Assembly (NCBI RefSeq): GCF_031010195.1
Contig: NZ_JAUAMC010000003.1
Span: forward strand, 1 to 64,000
Length of the DNA stretch: 64,000 nucleotides
Reading direction: 5' to 3'
Origin: Halomonas sp. SpR8
GTDB lineage: Bacteria; Pseudomonadota; Gammaproteobacteria; Pseudomonadales; Halomonadaceae
The notes under the pieces were generated by a model. The model did not search any database. It was given only the letters and a program-made list of their open reading frames with translations, and had not been told where the DNA came from. The translations under genes were made by a program, and so were the position numbers. Of the stretch, positions 8,807-17,082 are shown piece after piece. Numbering within the stretch: position 1 is the first letter of the stretch; each line of letters starts with the position of its first letter.

Positions 8807-9544
8807 ATGACCTCACTTAATGATTTTGCTGGCCTCAATGATTTACCCAATATAGACGCTGAGCTCTTTGAGCCACCCAGCTGCGTGCGGCTGGGTATCC
8901 CACAACGCACCGAACACGCGCCTAAAATATTGCTGCTATATGGCTCCCTTCGGGAACGCTCCTTCAGCCGTTTGGCGGTTGAAGAGGCCGCACGTTTACT
9001 CAATGCCATGGGCGCCGAAACACGCATCTTTGATCCTAGAGGATTGCCGCTGCCGGATACAGAAGATGCCAGCCACCCCAAAGTCGACGAACTGCGCGCG
9101 TTAGCCCAATGGGCCGAAGGGATGGTGTGGTGCTCGCCGGAACGCCACGGTGCAATGACCGGCATTATGAAAGCGCAGATAGACTGGATCCCACTTGCCC
9201 TGGGTGGCGTGCGCCCGACTCAGGGCAAGACGTTAGCGGTAATGCAGGTATGCGGCGGTTCACAGTCCTTCAACACCGTCAACCAACTGCGTATTTTGGG
9301 GCGCTGGATGCGCATGCTGACGATCCCCAATCAATCCTCCGTGCCCAAAGCTTTTATGGAGTTTGATGATAACGACCGCATGAAAGCTTCCCCTTTCTAC
9401 GACCGCATCGTCGACGTGATGGAAGAGTTGGTGAAATTCACGCTGCTCGTGCGTGATCGTAGCAAGCTGCTCACCGATCGTTACTCAGAGCGCAAAGAGA
9501 GCGCGGAAGACGTCTCAAAACGCGTTAATCAACGCGCCATTTAA
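8807..9544 (+). CDS. arsH: ArsH, NADPH-dependent FMN reductase / organoarsenical oxidase
   Basis: A 245-aa flavodoxin-like protein. ArsH enzymes oxidise trivalent methyl- and aryl-arsenicals to less toxic pentavalent forms using NADPH and FMN in the cytosol. Visible family marks are the FMN phosphate loop [12 protein letters not shown] near 45-56 and the [17 protein letters not shown] segment near 106-122. ATG 8807 is preceded by GGGAG. It heads a plus-strand run arsH-acr3-FMN reductase-arsC-CC protein with gaps of 13-32 nt, most likely an operon from the arsC1/arsH operator. Confidence 0.93.
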   Translation: MTSLNDFAGLNDLPNIDAELFEPPSCVRLGIPQRTEHAPKILLLYGSLRERSFSRLAVEEAARLLNAMGAETRIFDPRGLPLPDTEDASHPKVDELRALAQWAEGMVWCSPERHGAMTGIMKAQIDWIPLALGGVRPTQGKTLAVMQVCGGSQSFNTVNQLRILGRWMRMLTIPNQSSVPKAFMEFDDNDRMKASPFYDRIVDVMEELVKFTLLVRDRSKLLTDRYSERKESAEDVSKRVNQRAI

Positions 9545-9557
9545 CAAGGAGTTTCGC

Positions 9558-10634
9558 ATGTCAGCATTGGAAGATAACGCATCCCCCTCCACTACCGAAG
9601 GTATGGGCGTCTTTGAGCGCTACCTCTCGCTTTGGGTGGCGCTCGCAATTGTGCTGGGCATTTTAGTCGGGCAGCTAGCGCCAGCGGTACCAGAAACGCT
9701 GTCGCGTTTTGAAGTGGCGCAGGTCTCCATTCCGGTCGCGATACTCATCTGGGCGATGATATTCCCGATGATGGCGCAAATTGACTTCACTTCCTTGCTG
9801 GGAGTTCGACGTCAGCCAAAGGGCTTGATTATCACCACGTCGGTTAACTGGCTGATCAAACCTTTCACCATGTTTGCCATCTCCTGGCTATTTTTGATGG
9901 TGATCTTTCGGCCATTTATACCCGCCGAGTTAGCCAGTCAGTATTTAGCGGGTGCGATTCTGCTCGGCGCCGCGCCATGCACCGCGATGGTATTTGTGTG
10001 GAGCTACCTGACCCGCGGCGACGCTGCCTACACCCTGGTGCAAGTGGCACTTAACGACCTGATTATGCTGTTCGCCTTTGCTCCCATCGTGGTCTTTTTA
10101 CTCGGTGTCTCCAATATTCAAGTGCCCTGGGACACCGTCGCCCTCTCGGTCGTGCTGTACATCGTGATCCCTTTGGCGGCGGGTTATATCACCCGCCAAA
10201 CCCTGATTAAAAAGCGCGGCGCCGAATGGTACGACAACGTCTTTATGAAGCGCGTTGGCCCGATCACCCCGATTGGCTTGATCATCACCCTGGTAGTGCT
10301 ATTCGCCTTCCAGGGCGAGGTGATTCTGAACAATCCACTGCATATTGTGCTGATCGCAATACCGCTGATTATCCAAACGTTTCTGATCTTCTTTATTGCC
10401 TACGGCTGGGCAAAAGCGTGGCGGTTGCCGCACAACATTGCGGCACCAGGCGCCATGGTAGGCGCTAGCAACTTTTTTGAACTGGCCGTCGCGGCGGCGA
10501 TTGCCCTCTTTGGCTTACAGTCGGGCGCAGCACTGGCCACGGTGGTGGGCGTTTTAGTCGAAGTGCCTATAATGTTGGCACTAGTCAGAATTGCCAATAA
10601 AACCCGCCACCATTTTCCGACAGAAGCTCACTAA
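9558..10634 (+). CDS. acr3: Acr3-family arsenite efflux permease
   Basis: This 358-aa inner-membrane protein, with about ten hydrophobic segments, exports arsenite driven by the proton motive force. The family-typical cysteine segment GAAPCTAMVFVWSYLTRGD is present near 136-154, and the conserved glutamate lies in NFFELAVAAAIALFG near the C-terminus. The start ATG 9558 (MSALED) has AAGGAG 6 nt upstream and lies 13 nt after the arsH stop; a longer in-frame reading starting inside arsH is rejected. It is the main arsenite exporter seen here; no ArsA/ArsB was found. Confidence 0.95.
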   Translation: MSALEDNASPSTTEGMGVFERYLSLWVALAIVLGILVGQLAPAVPETLSRFEVAQVSIPVAILIWAMIFPMMAQIDFTSLLGVRRQPKGLIITTSVNWLIKPFTMFAISWLFLMVIFRPFIPAELASQYLAGAILLGAAPCTAMVFVWSYLTRGDAAYTLVQVALNDLIMLFAFAPIVVFLLGVSNIQVPWDTVALSVVLYIVIPLAAGYITRQTLIKKRGAEWYDNVFMKRVGPITPIGLIITLVVLFAFQGEVILNNPLHIVLIAIPLIIQTFLIFFIAYGWAKAWRLPHNIAAPGAMVGASNFFELAVAAAIALFGLQSGAALATVVGVLVEVPIMLALVRIANKTRHHFPTEAH

Positions 10635-10649
10635 TCAGGAGTAAGTGCA

Positions 10650-11318
10650 ATGGCTCACTATTTGGTATTTCTGGGTTCAACCCGCACCAGCACACCGCCC
10701 TCCCCGGCTCGCCTTGGCGAGCGGGTAGCCAAAGCCTGTGAACGGTTACTGTCATCGTTACCCCATACCACGGCAGAGATTATTGACCCGCTGGCGCTAA
10801 ATTTAAGCGATCCGTTTAAGCCACATTTTGCTTACCCAAAAAACGATGCGCCGGATAATCTAGCGGCGCTTGCGGACAAAATCGCTCATGCCGATGGCTA
10901 CGTGATGGTCAGCCCCGAGTACAACCACTCCATGAGCCCAGCGCTTAGCCATTTGCTTAACCACTTCGGCGCCTCACTGTTTGCGTTTAAACCCAGCGCC
11001 ATCGTGACCTATTCGATGGGCCAGTGGGGCGGCGTGCGCGCCGCCGTCGCCATGCGCTCATTTCTCTCGGAGCTTGGCTGCTTACCGGTGTCAGCCATGG
11101 TACATATACCCAAAGCCCAGGAAGCGCTTAACGATGACGGCCACTTTGACCAGGATCAAGAACGCTGGGAGAGCTATTTCGGACGCACACTCGGCCAGCT
11201 AATGTGGTGGGCAGAAGCCGCGACCAGCTATAAAAGCCACGTTGACCCCGCTCACGTATCGCCCGCGTTTAAAACCAAGCCCTCTCAACGCAACGCGCCT
11301 GGCAGTGAAGACAACTAA
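10650..11318 (+). CDS. NADPH-dependent FMN reductase family protein (second ArsH-like flavoprotein)
   Basis: A 222-aa flavodoxin-fold protein with an N-terminal FLGSTR phosphate loop and the flavin-binding SPEYNHSMSPAL motif near 91-102, as in NAD(P)H:FMN/azo-reductases. It is clearly divergent from the ArsH upstream and shorter, yet lies 15 nt after acr3 with its own AGGAG. An arsH-acr3-flavoprotein order recalls the arsH1-acr3-arsH2 arrangement I remember for Halomonas GFAJ-1 (unchecked). The substrate is unknown; an arsenical or quinone redox role is inferred from the operon. Confidence 0.85.
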   Translation: MAHYLVFLGSTRTSTPPSPARLGERVAKACERLLSSLPHTTAEIIDPLALNLSDPFKPHFAYPKNDAPDNLAALADKIAHADGYVMVSPEYNHSMSPALSHLLNHFGASLFAFKPSAIVTYSMGQWGGVRAAVAMRSFLSELGCLPVSAMVHIPKAQEALNDDGHFDQDQERWESYFGRTLGQLMWWAEAATSYKSHVDPAHVSPAFKTKPSQRNAPGSEDN

Positions 11319-11335
11319 TCGAACGTGAGGTCACC

Positions 11336-11743
11336 ATGCCTGTCACCATTTATCACAACCCTAACTGCGGTACGTCGCGCAATACCCTGGCGATGATCGA
11401 AGCCTCTGGCAAATCGCCTGAGGTGATCTATTATCTGGAAACACCACCCAGCCGCGAAAAGCTGGTCGAGCTGCTGGCGATGATGCAGATATCACCCCGG
11501 GAACTGCTGCGGCGCAAAGGCACTCCCTATGACGAACTAGAACTGGATGATCCATCACTTAACGATGACCAGCTTATCGATGCCATGATGGCTCACCCGA
11601 TTCTGATCAATCGCCCTATTGTGGTCACCAATAGTGACGCGCGGCTTTGTCGCCCCTCTGAGCAAGTATTAGCGCTTTTGGAAAATCCAATAGATCAGTT
11701 TACTAAAGAAGATGGTGAAGTCGTTTATTATCCAGCGCGTTAA
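11336..11743 (+). CDS. arsC: Arsenate reductase, glutaredoxin type
   Basis: This 135-aa ArsC of the E. coli plasmid R773 type (usual length ~140) reduces arsenate with glutathione and glutaredoxin. The catalytic Cys11 lies in HNPNCGTSRN, and arginines in the LLRRKGTPY, NRPIVV and CRPSEQV segments match the anion-binding residues of the family. The ATG follows GTGAGG. It lies 17 nt downstream of the FMN reductase in the same transcription unit. It is the third arsenate reductase in the island and uses a different electron donor and fold from the other two. Confidence 0.93.
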   Translation: MPVTIYHNPNCGTSRNTLAMIEASGKSPEVIYYLETPPSREKLVELLAMMQISPRELLRRKGTPYDELELDDPSLNDDQLIDAMMAHPILINRPIVVTNSDARLCRPSEQVLALLENPIDQFTKEDGEVVYYPAR

Positions 11744-11775
11744 TGGCATAACCGAGCCACTCTATGGGATACGCA

Positions 11776-12075
11776 ATGGACAGTGTGATTGAGATAGGCA
11801 ACAACGCATTAGATTTTATCAAACAACGAGGTGGCGTCGTCACGGTTCGCCTTTCCCCTAAGCACGGCTGCTGCGGGGGGCTCGCCAACGTTGCCGTCGC
11901 CGAGGCGAGCGCACCCAAAGACCCTTCGCTCTACCAACGCCATTGCTATCAAGATATAACGATTTTCATTGACTCAGTGCTTGTCGACCAAGGGCTACGG
12001 GTTGATATTGAGGTTTTTTGGAAGTTACGCCATCTTTATGTAGATGGCGCAATCCTGCAATCTAGGGACACTTGA
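11776..12075 (+). CDS. Small CC-motif protein (CC/Se-type family), function unknown
   Basis: A 99-aa protein whose core is SPKHGCCGG with a vicinal cysteine pair at about residues 31-32 and a further Cys near 58. It resembles the small family known from annotation as CC/Se-motif (seleno)proteins, in which a selenocysteine can replace one cysteine; the function is undescribed as far as I know. An alternative ATG at 11764 adds four residues; neither start has a strong ribosome site. It is the last gene of the arsH operon. A vicinal dithiol next to arsenite exporters suggests arsenite binding or a redox relay (inference). Confidence 0.75.
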   Translation: MDSVIEIGNNALDFIKQRGGVVTVRLSPKHGCCGGLANVAVAEASAPKDPSLYQRHCYQDITIFIDSVLVDQGLRVDIEVFWKLRHLYVDGAILQSRDT

Positions 12076-12171
12076 AACAGCAGCGAAAGTCACCTCATTC
12101 TTAATACACCCAATCAAACCAGTCATCTTTCTTTTTTCTGGCCCAAATACCTTCCATAAATGAATCAGTAC

Positions 12172-12197
12172 TTATCTAACAAGTAATTATCTAACAA
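12172..12197 (+). repeat. 11-bp direct repeat upstream of aioBA
   Basis: TTATCTAACAA occurs twice with a 15-nt period (12172-12182 and 12187-12197), about 100 nt upstream of the aioB promoter -35. It lies in an AT-rich, gene-free stretch (12076-12394). It could be a tandem activator site or chance low complexity. Confidence 0.45.
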
Positions 12198-12294
12198 TAC
12201 TTTTTATCCAACCTGAAACCACGATAGCGTCTTATATTTACTTCTTATAATTCAAAAATAGCAGCTGATGTAGAGATTGCTTTGCTATCCGTTC

Positions 12295-12323
12295 TTGCGT
12301 GTCTGCTCGGGCAGAACTATGAT
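12295..12323 (+). promoter_or_regulatory. Sigma70-type promoter of aioBA
   Basis: TTGCGT (12295-12300), a 17-nt spacer and TATGAT (12318-12323) form a good housekeeping promoter 71 nt upstream of the aioB start. Many aioBA operons are instead read from an RpoN promoter under AioR; I saw no GG-N10-GC element here. Confidence 0.6.
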
Positions 12324-12324
12324 T

Positions 12325-12344
12325 AAATACGGATATCCATATAT
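12325..12344. promoter_or_regulatory. ArsR-like operator before aioBA (copy 2)
   Basis: AAATACG-GATATC-CATATAT matches 13 of the 14 arm bases of the arsC1/arsH operator with the same 6-nt spacer. It begins one base after the -10 element, so it would cover the transcription start. A repressor bound here would block aioBA until arsenite releases it. Confidence 0.6.
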
Positions 12345-12394
12345 ACAGATTCCCTATCTCAAGCTTTACAAAAGCAACAATGGAGCGTTTGACG

Positions 12395-12916
12395 ATGGCA
12401 CAACTGAGTCGCCGTAATTTTCTCAAATTAACCGGCAGCAGTGCAGCTGTGGGTACCCTTTCGCTAGCCCCCATAGCACACGCACAACAAGGTAGTCCTC
12501 CACTTCCTCCTGGTAGCACTACCCTGCCTTATCCCAAAGAGCTAGTCACAAAGTTGAGCGAGTTGGTCATCAATCAGCCGATTTATTTTAGCTACCCGGA
12601 CGAGCGATCACCCTGCGTGGTAATCCGCAGAGGCCGAGAGGTCAAAGGCGGGGTTGGTCCAGATAAAGATGTAGTGGCTTATAGCACCCAGTGCACACAT
12701 ATGGGCTGCCCTGTGAGTTATGACCAAGAGGCAGAAGCCTTCAAGTGCCCGTGCCACTACAGCATCTTCGACCCGGATAACATGGGCCAAATGGTCATTG
12801 GCCAAGCCACCGAGAATCTGCCACGAGTCATTCTAGAGTATGACGATACCGAAGATGCCCTGATGGCAGTGTCAATTGATGGTCTGATCTATGGCCGCCA
12901 GGCCAATATCATCTAA
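12395..12916 (+). CDS. aioB: Arsenite oxidase small subunit, Rieske protein
   Basis: This 173-aa precursor of the Rieske [2Fe-2S] subunit passes electrons from the molybdenum subunit to the respiratory chain. A Tat signal (SRRNFLK, residues 5-11, cleavage after AHA near 30) exports the folded heterodimer to the periplasm. Cluster ligands are Cys100, His102, Cys118, His121, and Cys105/Cys120 can form the Rieske disulfide that some AioB proteins lack. The start ATG 12395 has GGAG 8-9 nt upstream; an in-frame ATG at 12380 contains that site and is less likely. aioA follows after 15 nt. Confidence 0.95.
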   Translation: MAQLSRRNFLKLTGSSAAVGTLSLAPIAHAQQGSPPLPPGSTTLPYPKELVTKLSELVINQPIYFSYPDERSPCVVIRRGREVKGGVGPDKDVVAYSTQCTHMGCPVSYDQEAEAFKCPCHYSIFDPDNMGQMVIGQATENLPRVILEYDDTEDALMAVSIDGLIYGRQANII

Positions 12917-12931
12917 GACGGAAGAATAACA

Positions 12932-15409
12932 ATGAAGCAATTTAAAGACCGTATTCCTTTACCCCCGGCAGATGCCCAGAAAACCAATATGGCCTGTCAC
13001 TTCTGCATCGTCGGCTGCGGATATCACGTCTATAAATGGCCTGCTAACCAAGAAGGCGGCAGAGATGCTAGCCAGAATGCGTTGGGGCTCGACTTCAATC
13101 AGCAGCTTCCCCCTATGCAGCTCACTATGACGCCCGCAATGGCGAATCGAATCCAAGATCATGATGGCCGCGAATACAACATCATGATCGTTCCTGACAA
13201 AGAGTGCAGCGTGAATAAGGGCCTATCCTCCACGCGTGGAGGCCAAATGGCCAGTGTTATGTACTCAGAAGGGACTGCCATCAGCGAGCGCCGATTAAAG
13301 TACCCTCTGATGTATAGCGGAGACGACTGGGCAGAAACTAATTGGGAACACGCCATGGCGCTATATACCGGCCTGACCCAACGTATCCTCGATAATGAAG
13401 GGCCGGATCAGTTGTTCTTCAATCTCTTTGATCATGGCGGCGCTGGCGGCGGTTTTGAGAATACATGGGCTACTGGCAAGCTAATTTTTGATGGCATACA
13501 GTCAAAAATGGTGCGCATTCACAACCGCCCCGCTTACAACTCAGAATGTCATGCTAGTCGAGACATGGGCATTGGTGAACTCAATAACAGTTATGAGGAT
13601 GCAGAGGTGGCCGATGTTATCTTCTCCATCGGCGGAAACTCCTACGAGACTCAGTCAAACTGGTTTCTGGCACACTGGGAGCCGAACTTAAGAGGGTCTA
13701 ACGTCGCCAAGAAGCGGGAATGGTTTCCTAACGAGACGGTCGGTAAAGGCAAGGTCATTCTGGTTGACCCTCGACGCACACCCACCGTCGCTATCTGTGA
13801 AACGATTGCCGGTAAAGAGAATGTTCTACACTTAGCGATCCAGCCAGGCACTGATACAGCCCTGTTCAATGGACTGCTGACCTATGTGGTCGATCAAGGC
13901 TGGCATGATCAGCCCTTTATCACAGAACATACTAGCGGCTTCGAGAAAATGCTGGCCGCCAATCGTATGGATCTGGAAGAGTGTAGTCGCATTACCGGCG
14001 TGAGCCAGGCCGATATCATCAAGGCCGCCGAGTGGGCCTATAAACCCAAGGCCAGTGGTCATTCCCCTCGTACCATGCATGCCTACGAAAAAGGCGTGAT
14101 CTGGGGCAACGACAACTACCGCATTCAGTCCTCTATCGTTAATCTTGCCGTAGCCACCCACAATGTCGGGCAGCGTGGTACAGGGGTTATTCGCATGGGC
14201 GGCCACCAAGAGGGCTATGCACGTCCGCCTTATCCCGGCGGACGCCCCGCGCCCTATATCGATCAAGAATTGATTAATGGCAATGGGATGATGTTAACGG
14301 TCTGGGCCTGTAATGCTTTCCAAACCACCATTAATGCCGAAACTTACCGCCAAGTCATCACGCGTCGTGCTGCTATTGTCAATCAGGCAATGGCAGAGGC
14401 AAGGGGCAGCAGCGTCGATGAATTAATCGACATTATCTATGACGCTGTAAAAAATAAGGGCGGTTTGTTTATTGTTGATATCGACCTTTATCGCACGAAG
14501 TTCGCTGAATATTCACACTTAGTGTTGCCAGCTACGCATCCCGGTGAAATGAACCTCACTTCCATGAACGGAGAGCGACGGCTTCGACTTTCAGAGCGCT
14601 TCATGGATCCTCCCGGCATCGCTAAGCCAGACTGTTTGATTGCGGCCAATATGGCTAATGCTCTTAAACAGCGCTACGAGTCGGCAGGCGACGTGACGAT
14701 GGCCGAGCGTTTCGCTGGGTTTGATTGGACGACCGAAGAGGATGCCTTCAACGATGGTTTCCGAATGGCTCATGAAAAGGAAATCGACAGTCAAGGTGGG
14801 CCTACAGGACATCTCGCTACTTATGAAAGGCTTCGAGTAGCTGGTAACAATGGCGTCCAACTTCCCATCAAGGAGTACCGGGACGGCAAGTTCATTGGCA
14901 CAGAGATGCTATATACAGACTATAAATTTGATACTGAGGATGGCAAGGCTCATTTCCAAGCCTCTCCCTGGAATGGCTTTCCCGAAGTGGTTCAGCAGCA
15001 GAAAGAGACCTATGATTTTTGGATAAACAACGGGAGAACCAACCATATCTGGCAGTCGGCCTACCATGACCAGTACCTGACTTTCCGCAAAGGCCGCTAT
15101 CCGATGGCGCCGATTGAAATCCATCCACAAGATGCCCAAGACTTAGGTATAGCCAATGGCGATATTGTAGAAATCTATAACGACTATGGTGCCACCACGG
15201 CTATGGCCTATCTGGAGCCCGACCTGAAGCGTGGTCAGGTTTTTATGATGTTTGGCTATCCTAATGGGGTGCAGGGAGATGTCATCAGTGAGTGGACGGA
15301 TCGTAACCATATTCCCTACTACAAGGGCTCTTGGGCAAATCTACGACGGATAGGCGCTAACCCTGCCTATCTAAGAGATGTCTCTTTCAAACGTCGGCGC
15401 TTCTCTTAA
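12932..15409 (+). CDS. aioA: Arsenite oxidase large (molybdopterin) subunit
   Basis: This 825-aa DMSO-reductase-family protein binds Mo-bis-pterin and a [3Fe-4S] cluster and oxidises arsenite to arsenate. Cys22, Cys25 and Cys29 (CHFCIVGC) bind the cluster, one residue off the A. faecalis numbering, and no fourth cysteine follows, as is typical of AioA. There is no own signal peptide, so it hitchhikes with the Tat signal of AioB. Length matches the family (~825). No aioX/S/R sensor genes, cytochrome c or dedicated moe gene adjoin, so electron acceptor and regulation must come from elsewhere. Confidence 0.96.
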   Translation: MKQFKDRIPLPPADAQKTNMACHFCIVGCGYHVYKWPANQEGGRDASQNALGLDFNQQLPPMQLTMTPAMANRIQDHDGREYNIMIVPDKECSVNKGLSSTRGGQMASVMYSEGTAISERRLKYPLMYSGDDWAETNWEHAMALYTGLTQRILDNEGPDQLFFNLFDHGGAGGGFENTWATGKLIFDGIQSKMVRIHNRPAYNSECHASRDMGIGELNNSYEDAEVADVIFSIGGNSYETQSNWFLAHWEPNLRGSNVAKKREWFPNETVGKGKVILVDPRRTPTVAICETIAGKENVLHLAIQPGTDTALFNGLLTYVVDQGWHDQPFITEHTSGFEKMLAANRMDLEECSRITGVSQADIIKAAEWAYKPKASGHSPRTMHAYEKGVIWGNDNYRIQSSIVNLAVATHNVGQRGTGVIRMGGHQEGYARPPYPGGRPAPYIDQELINGNGMMLTVWACNAFQTTINAETYRQVITRRAAIVNQAMAEARGSSVDELIDIIYDAVKNKGGLFIVDIDLYRTKFAEYSHLVLPATHPGEMNLTSMNGERRLRLSERFMDPPGIAKPDCLIAANMANALKQRYESAGDVTMAERFAGFDWTTEEDAFNDGFRMAHEKEIDSQGGPTGHLATYERLRVAGNNGVQLPIKEYRDGKFIGTEMLYTDYKFDTEDGKAHFQASPWNGFPEVVQQQKETYDFWINNGRTNHIWQSAYHDQYLTFRKGRYPMAPIEIHPQDAQDLGIANGDIVEIYNDYGATTAMAYLEPDLKRGQVFMMFGYPNGVQGDVISEWTDRNHIPYYKGSWANLRRIGANPAYLRDVSFKRRRFS

Positions 15410-15425
15410 GCCAATTCTCTCAAAC

Positions 15426-15461
15426 TACCCAAGGCGGCAATCAAGATTCCTGCCTTGGGTA
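15426..15461 (+). terminator. Strong hairpin after aioA, probable terminator
   Basis: A perfect 10-bp stem TACCCAAGGC / GCCTTGGGTA with a 16-nt loop begins 17 nt after the aioA stop. It lacks a proper U-tract (ATCCTTC follows), so termination strength is uncertain. The convergent permease gene ends at 15556. Confidence 0.5.
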
Positions 15462-15555
15462 ATCCTTCACGGAAAGCGATGACTGACTCTTACGCATAAC
15501 CTATTCGTAAGCCCCTCAGCAATCGATCAAGCGTGAGTCGAGATACGCTTGCTAT

Positions 15556-16587
15556 TTAGAAAAACAAAAATGTGGCGTAGCCCGCAATCATCGCCATAGC
15601 AAAAACGACCGCCACAAAAGCTACCAAAAGCTTGAGCGTGAACAGTGAACGCAGCAGAATCAGTTCAGTCAGACTGGCTCCGGCACTACCAATAATCAAC
15701 GCCAGCACTGTTCCGGCGCCCACACCTTTAACCATCAGAGCAGATGCTAACGGTATAACTGCTTCAGCACGGATATACAGAGGGACACCAATAACGGCGG
15801 CGACGGGAATGGCAAAAGGATTATCGGCACCAGCATACTGCTCCAGCAGGTCAGTGGGCATAAAGCCGTAGATCACGCTACCAATCGCAATACCAATAAG
15901 CAGGTATGGTAAAACGTCCACGAAGTCAGACCAGGCCTCTCCCCATAAACCGCTGTATCTGCTTTCCCCTCGTTTAGGTTCAGTTGCTTGACTACCACAA
16001 CCGCCACGTGATTGAGCGCCAGTCGTTTCGGCACTACCGCAGCCAGCCGCAACTGGAGTACTACTACAACTAATGCTTTTACAATCGGTCGCTACTGGCT
16101 TGACGCCGCAGCTATTGACCGAGGCTTCACACCCTGAAGATATATCAGTTTCGACGCGGCGCACGTAACGCTCGAAGCCAAAAGCCTGCAGTAACCAGCC
16201 GGCGGCCAAAGAGACAATGAGTGCCGCAAGAACGTAGATAGCGGTGAGGGTAAAACCAAAGGTGGCAGCCAACAGAACCACAATAATAGGGTTCAACAGT
16301 GGCGAAGCGAATAGAAATACCATCATAGGCCCGAACCCGGCACGTGCGCGAATAAGTCCTTTCAGCATTGGAATCGTCGAGCAACTACAGAAGGGTGTGA
16401 TAGCCCCCAGCCCCGCAGAGAGAAAATAGCTACGGTATCGGTTAGAACTCAGCAAAACCTCGACCTTGGACGGCGGGATATGGCGTTGAAGCGCTCCGAC
16501 CAGCAAGCTAATGCCAATGAACAAAGCCGATAGCTCGACCGCGAGAAAGGCAAACATGCCTAACGTATCTTGTAATTGAGAGGACAT
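15556..16587 (-). CDS. ArsP/DUF318-type permease with cysteine-rich central loop
   Basis: This 343-aa inner-membrane protein of the ArsP_1 (DUF318) permease family has about eight hydrophobic segments in two halves. The conserved FCSCSTIP motif lies in the first half (~62-69) and the matching PLYIRAEAVIPL in the second. The linker between halves (~148-203) carries at least six cysteines, suggesting metal or metalloid capture. ArsP proteins export trivalent organoarsenicals; related SO_0444-type members have been linked to Cu/Zn, so the substrate is open. ATG 16587 has AGGAG upstream. It is divergent from arsR, with an operator next to each start. Confidence 0.82.
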   Translation of the reverse strand: MSSQLQDTLGMFAFLAVELSALFIGISLLVGALQRHIPPSKVEVLLSSNRYRSYFLSAGLGAITPFCSCSTIPMLKGLIRARAGFGPMMVFLFASPLLNPIIVVLLAATFGFTLTAIYVLAALIVSLAAGWLLQAFGFERYVRRVETDISSGCEASVNSCGVKPVATDCKSISCSSTPVAAGCGSAETTGAQSRGGCGSQATEPKRGESRYSGLWGEAWSDFVDVLPYLLIGIAIGSVIYGFMPTDLLEQYAGADNPFAIPVAAVIGVPLYIRAEAVIPLASALMVKGVGAGTVLALIIGSAGASLTELILLRSLFTLKLLVAFVAVVFAMAMIAGYATFLFF

Positions 16588-16598
16588 ATCAAACTCCT

Positions 16599-16622
16599 AT
16601 AATTCTAGATTTATCGAATTAT
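16599..16622. promoter_or_regulatory. ArsR operator, permease side
   Basis: ATAATTCTA-N6-TCGAATTAT is a 9-nt-arm inverted repeat with one mismatch, just upstream of the permease ribosome site. Its core arms (TAATTCTA) closely resemble the second dyad at 16659-16680, which marks both as sites for the same regulator, presumably the adjacent ArsR. Confidence 0.6.
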
Positions 16623-16658
16623 ATAAGCTTAGATTGCACCACTCGCCCTAGTCAACTA

Positions 16659-16680
16659 TATTTCTAGTTATTTAGAAATA
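16659..16680. promoter_or_regulatory. ArsR operator, arsR side
   Basis: TATTTCTA-N6-TAGAAATA is a perfect 8-nt-arm inverted repeat 31 nt before the arsR start. The 6-nt spacer is the same as in the other ars dyads of the island, but the arm sequence differs from the CATATAT type. Confidence 0.65.
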
Positions 16681-16710
16681 ACATACAAAGAAAACAGTAT
16701 GGAGAGTGTT

Positions 16711-17025
16711 ATGGATCACGATGGGGTCGCAGCCAGTTTGGCTGAGCTGGGCAATACGCATCGATTAGCGGTATTCCGCTTTTTAGTCAAGGCTGGCCAT
16801 AATGGGGCCTCAGTCGGAGAGATACAGAAAGCATTGGATATCCCTGCTTCAACGCTATCACACCACTTAGCACGCATGGCTAAAGTAGGATTGATTAAGC
16901 AGGAGAAGCACAGCCGCACTATCGTCTGTATACCTGATTACCATCACCTACAAAATCTGATTGGCTTCTTACAAGCGGAATGTTGTATAGGCGAAAACAT
17001 GGAGCCTGGTGCGGCATCTTTATAA
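16711..17025 (+). CDS. arsR: ArsR/SmtB-family metalloid-responsive repressor
   Basis: A 104-aa winged-helix repressor. The recognition region reads LDIPASTLSHHLARMAKVGLI (about 42-62). A vicinal Cys91-Cys92 pair near the C-terminus corresponds to the Cys95/96 arsenite site of Acidithiobacillus ferrooxidans ArsR; the third ligand may be Cys73, since no Cys follows. The start ATG 16711 has GGAGA 5-6 nt upstream; an in-frame ATG 12 nt earlier contains that site. It is divergent from the permease and flanked by matching operators, so autoregulation is likely. Whether it also binds the CATATAT-type sites is open. Confidence 0.9.
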   Translation: MDHDGVAASLAELGNTHRLAVFRFLVKAGHNGASVGEIQKALDIPASTLSHHLARMAKVGLIKQEKHSRTIVCIPDYHHLQNLIGFLQAECCIGENMEPGAASL

Positions 17026-17082
17026 CTGCCTACTCTATTTTAATCAGGGATTTAGAGAGTAAAAGACCTTTATGTAAATGGC

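Noticed and set aside
12238-12519. Minus-strand frame across the aioBA promoter
   Set aside because: It overlaps the promoter, the dyad and the AioB signal sequence and shows no protein family.
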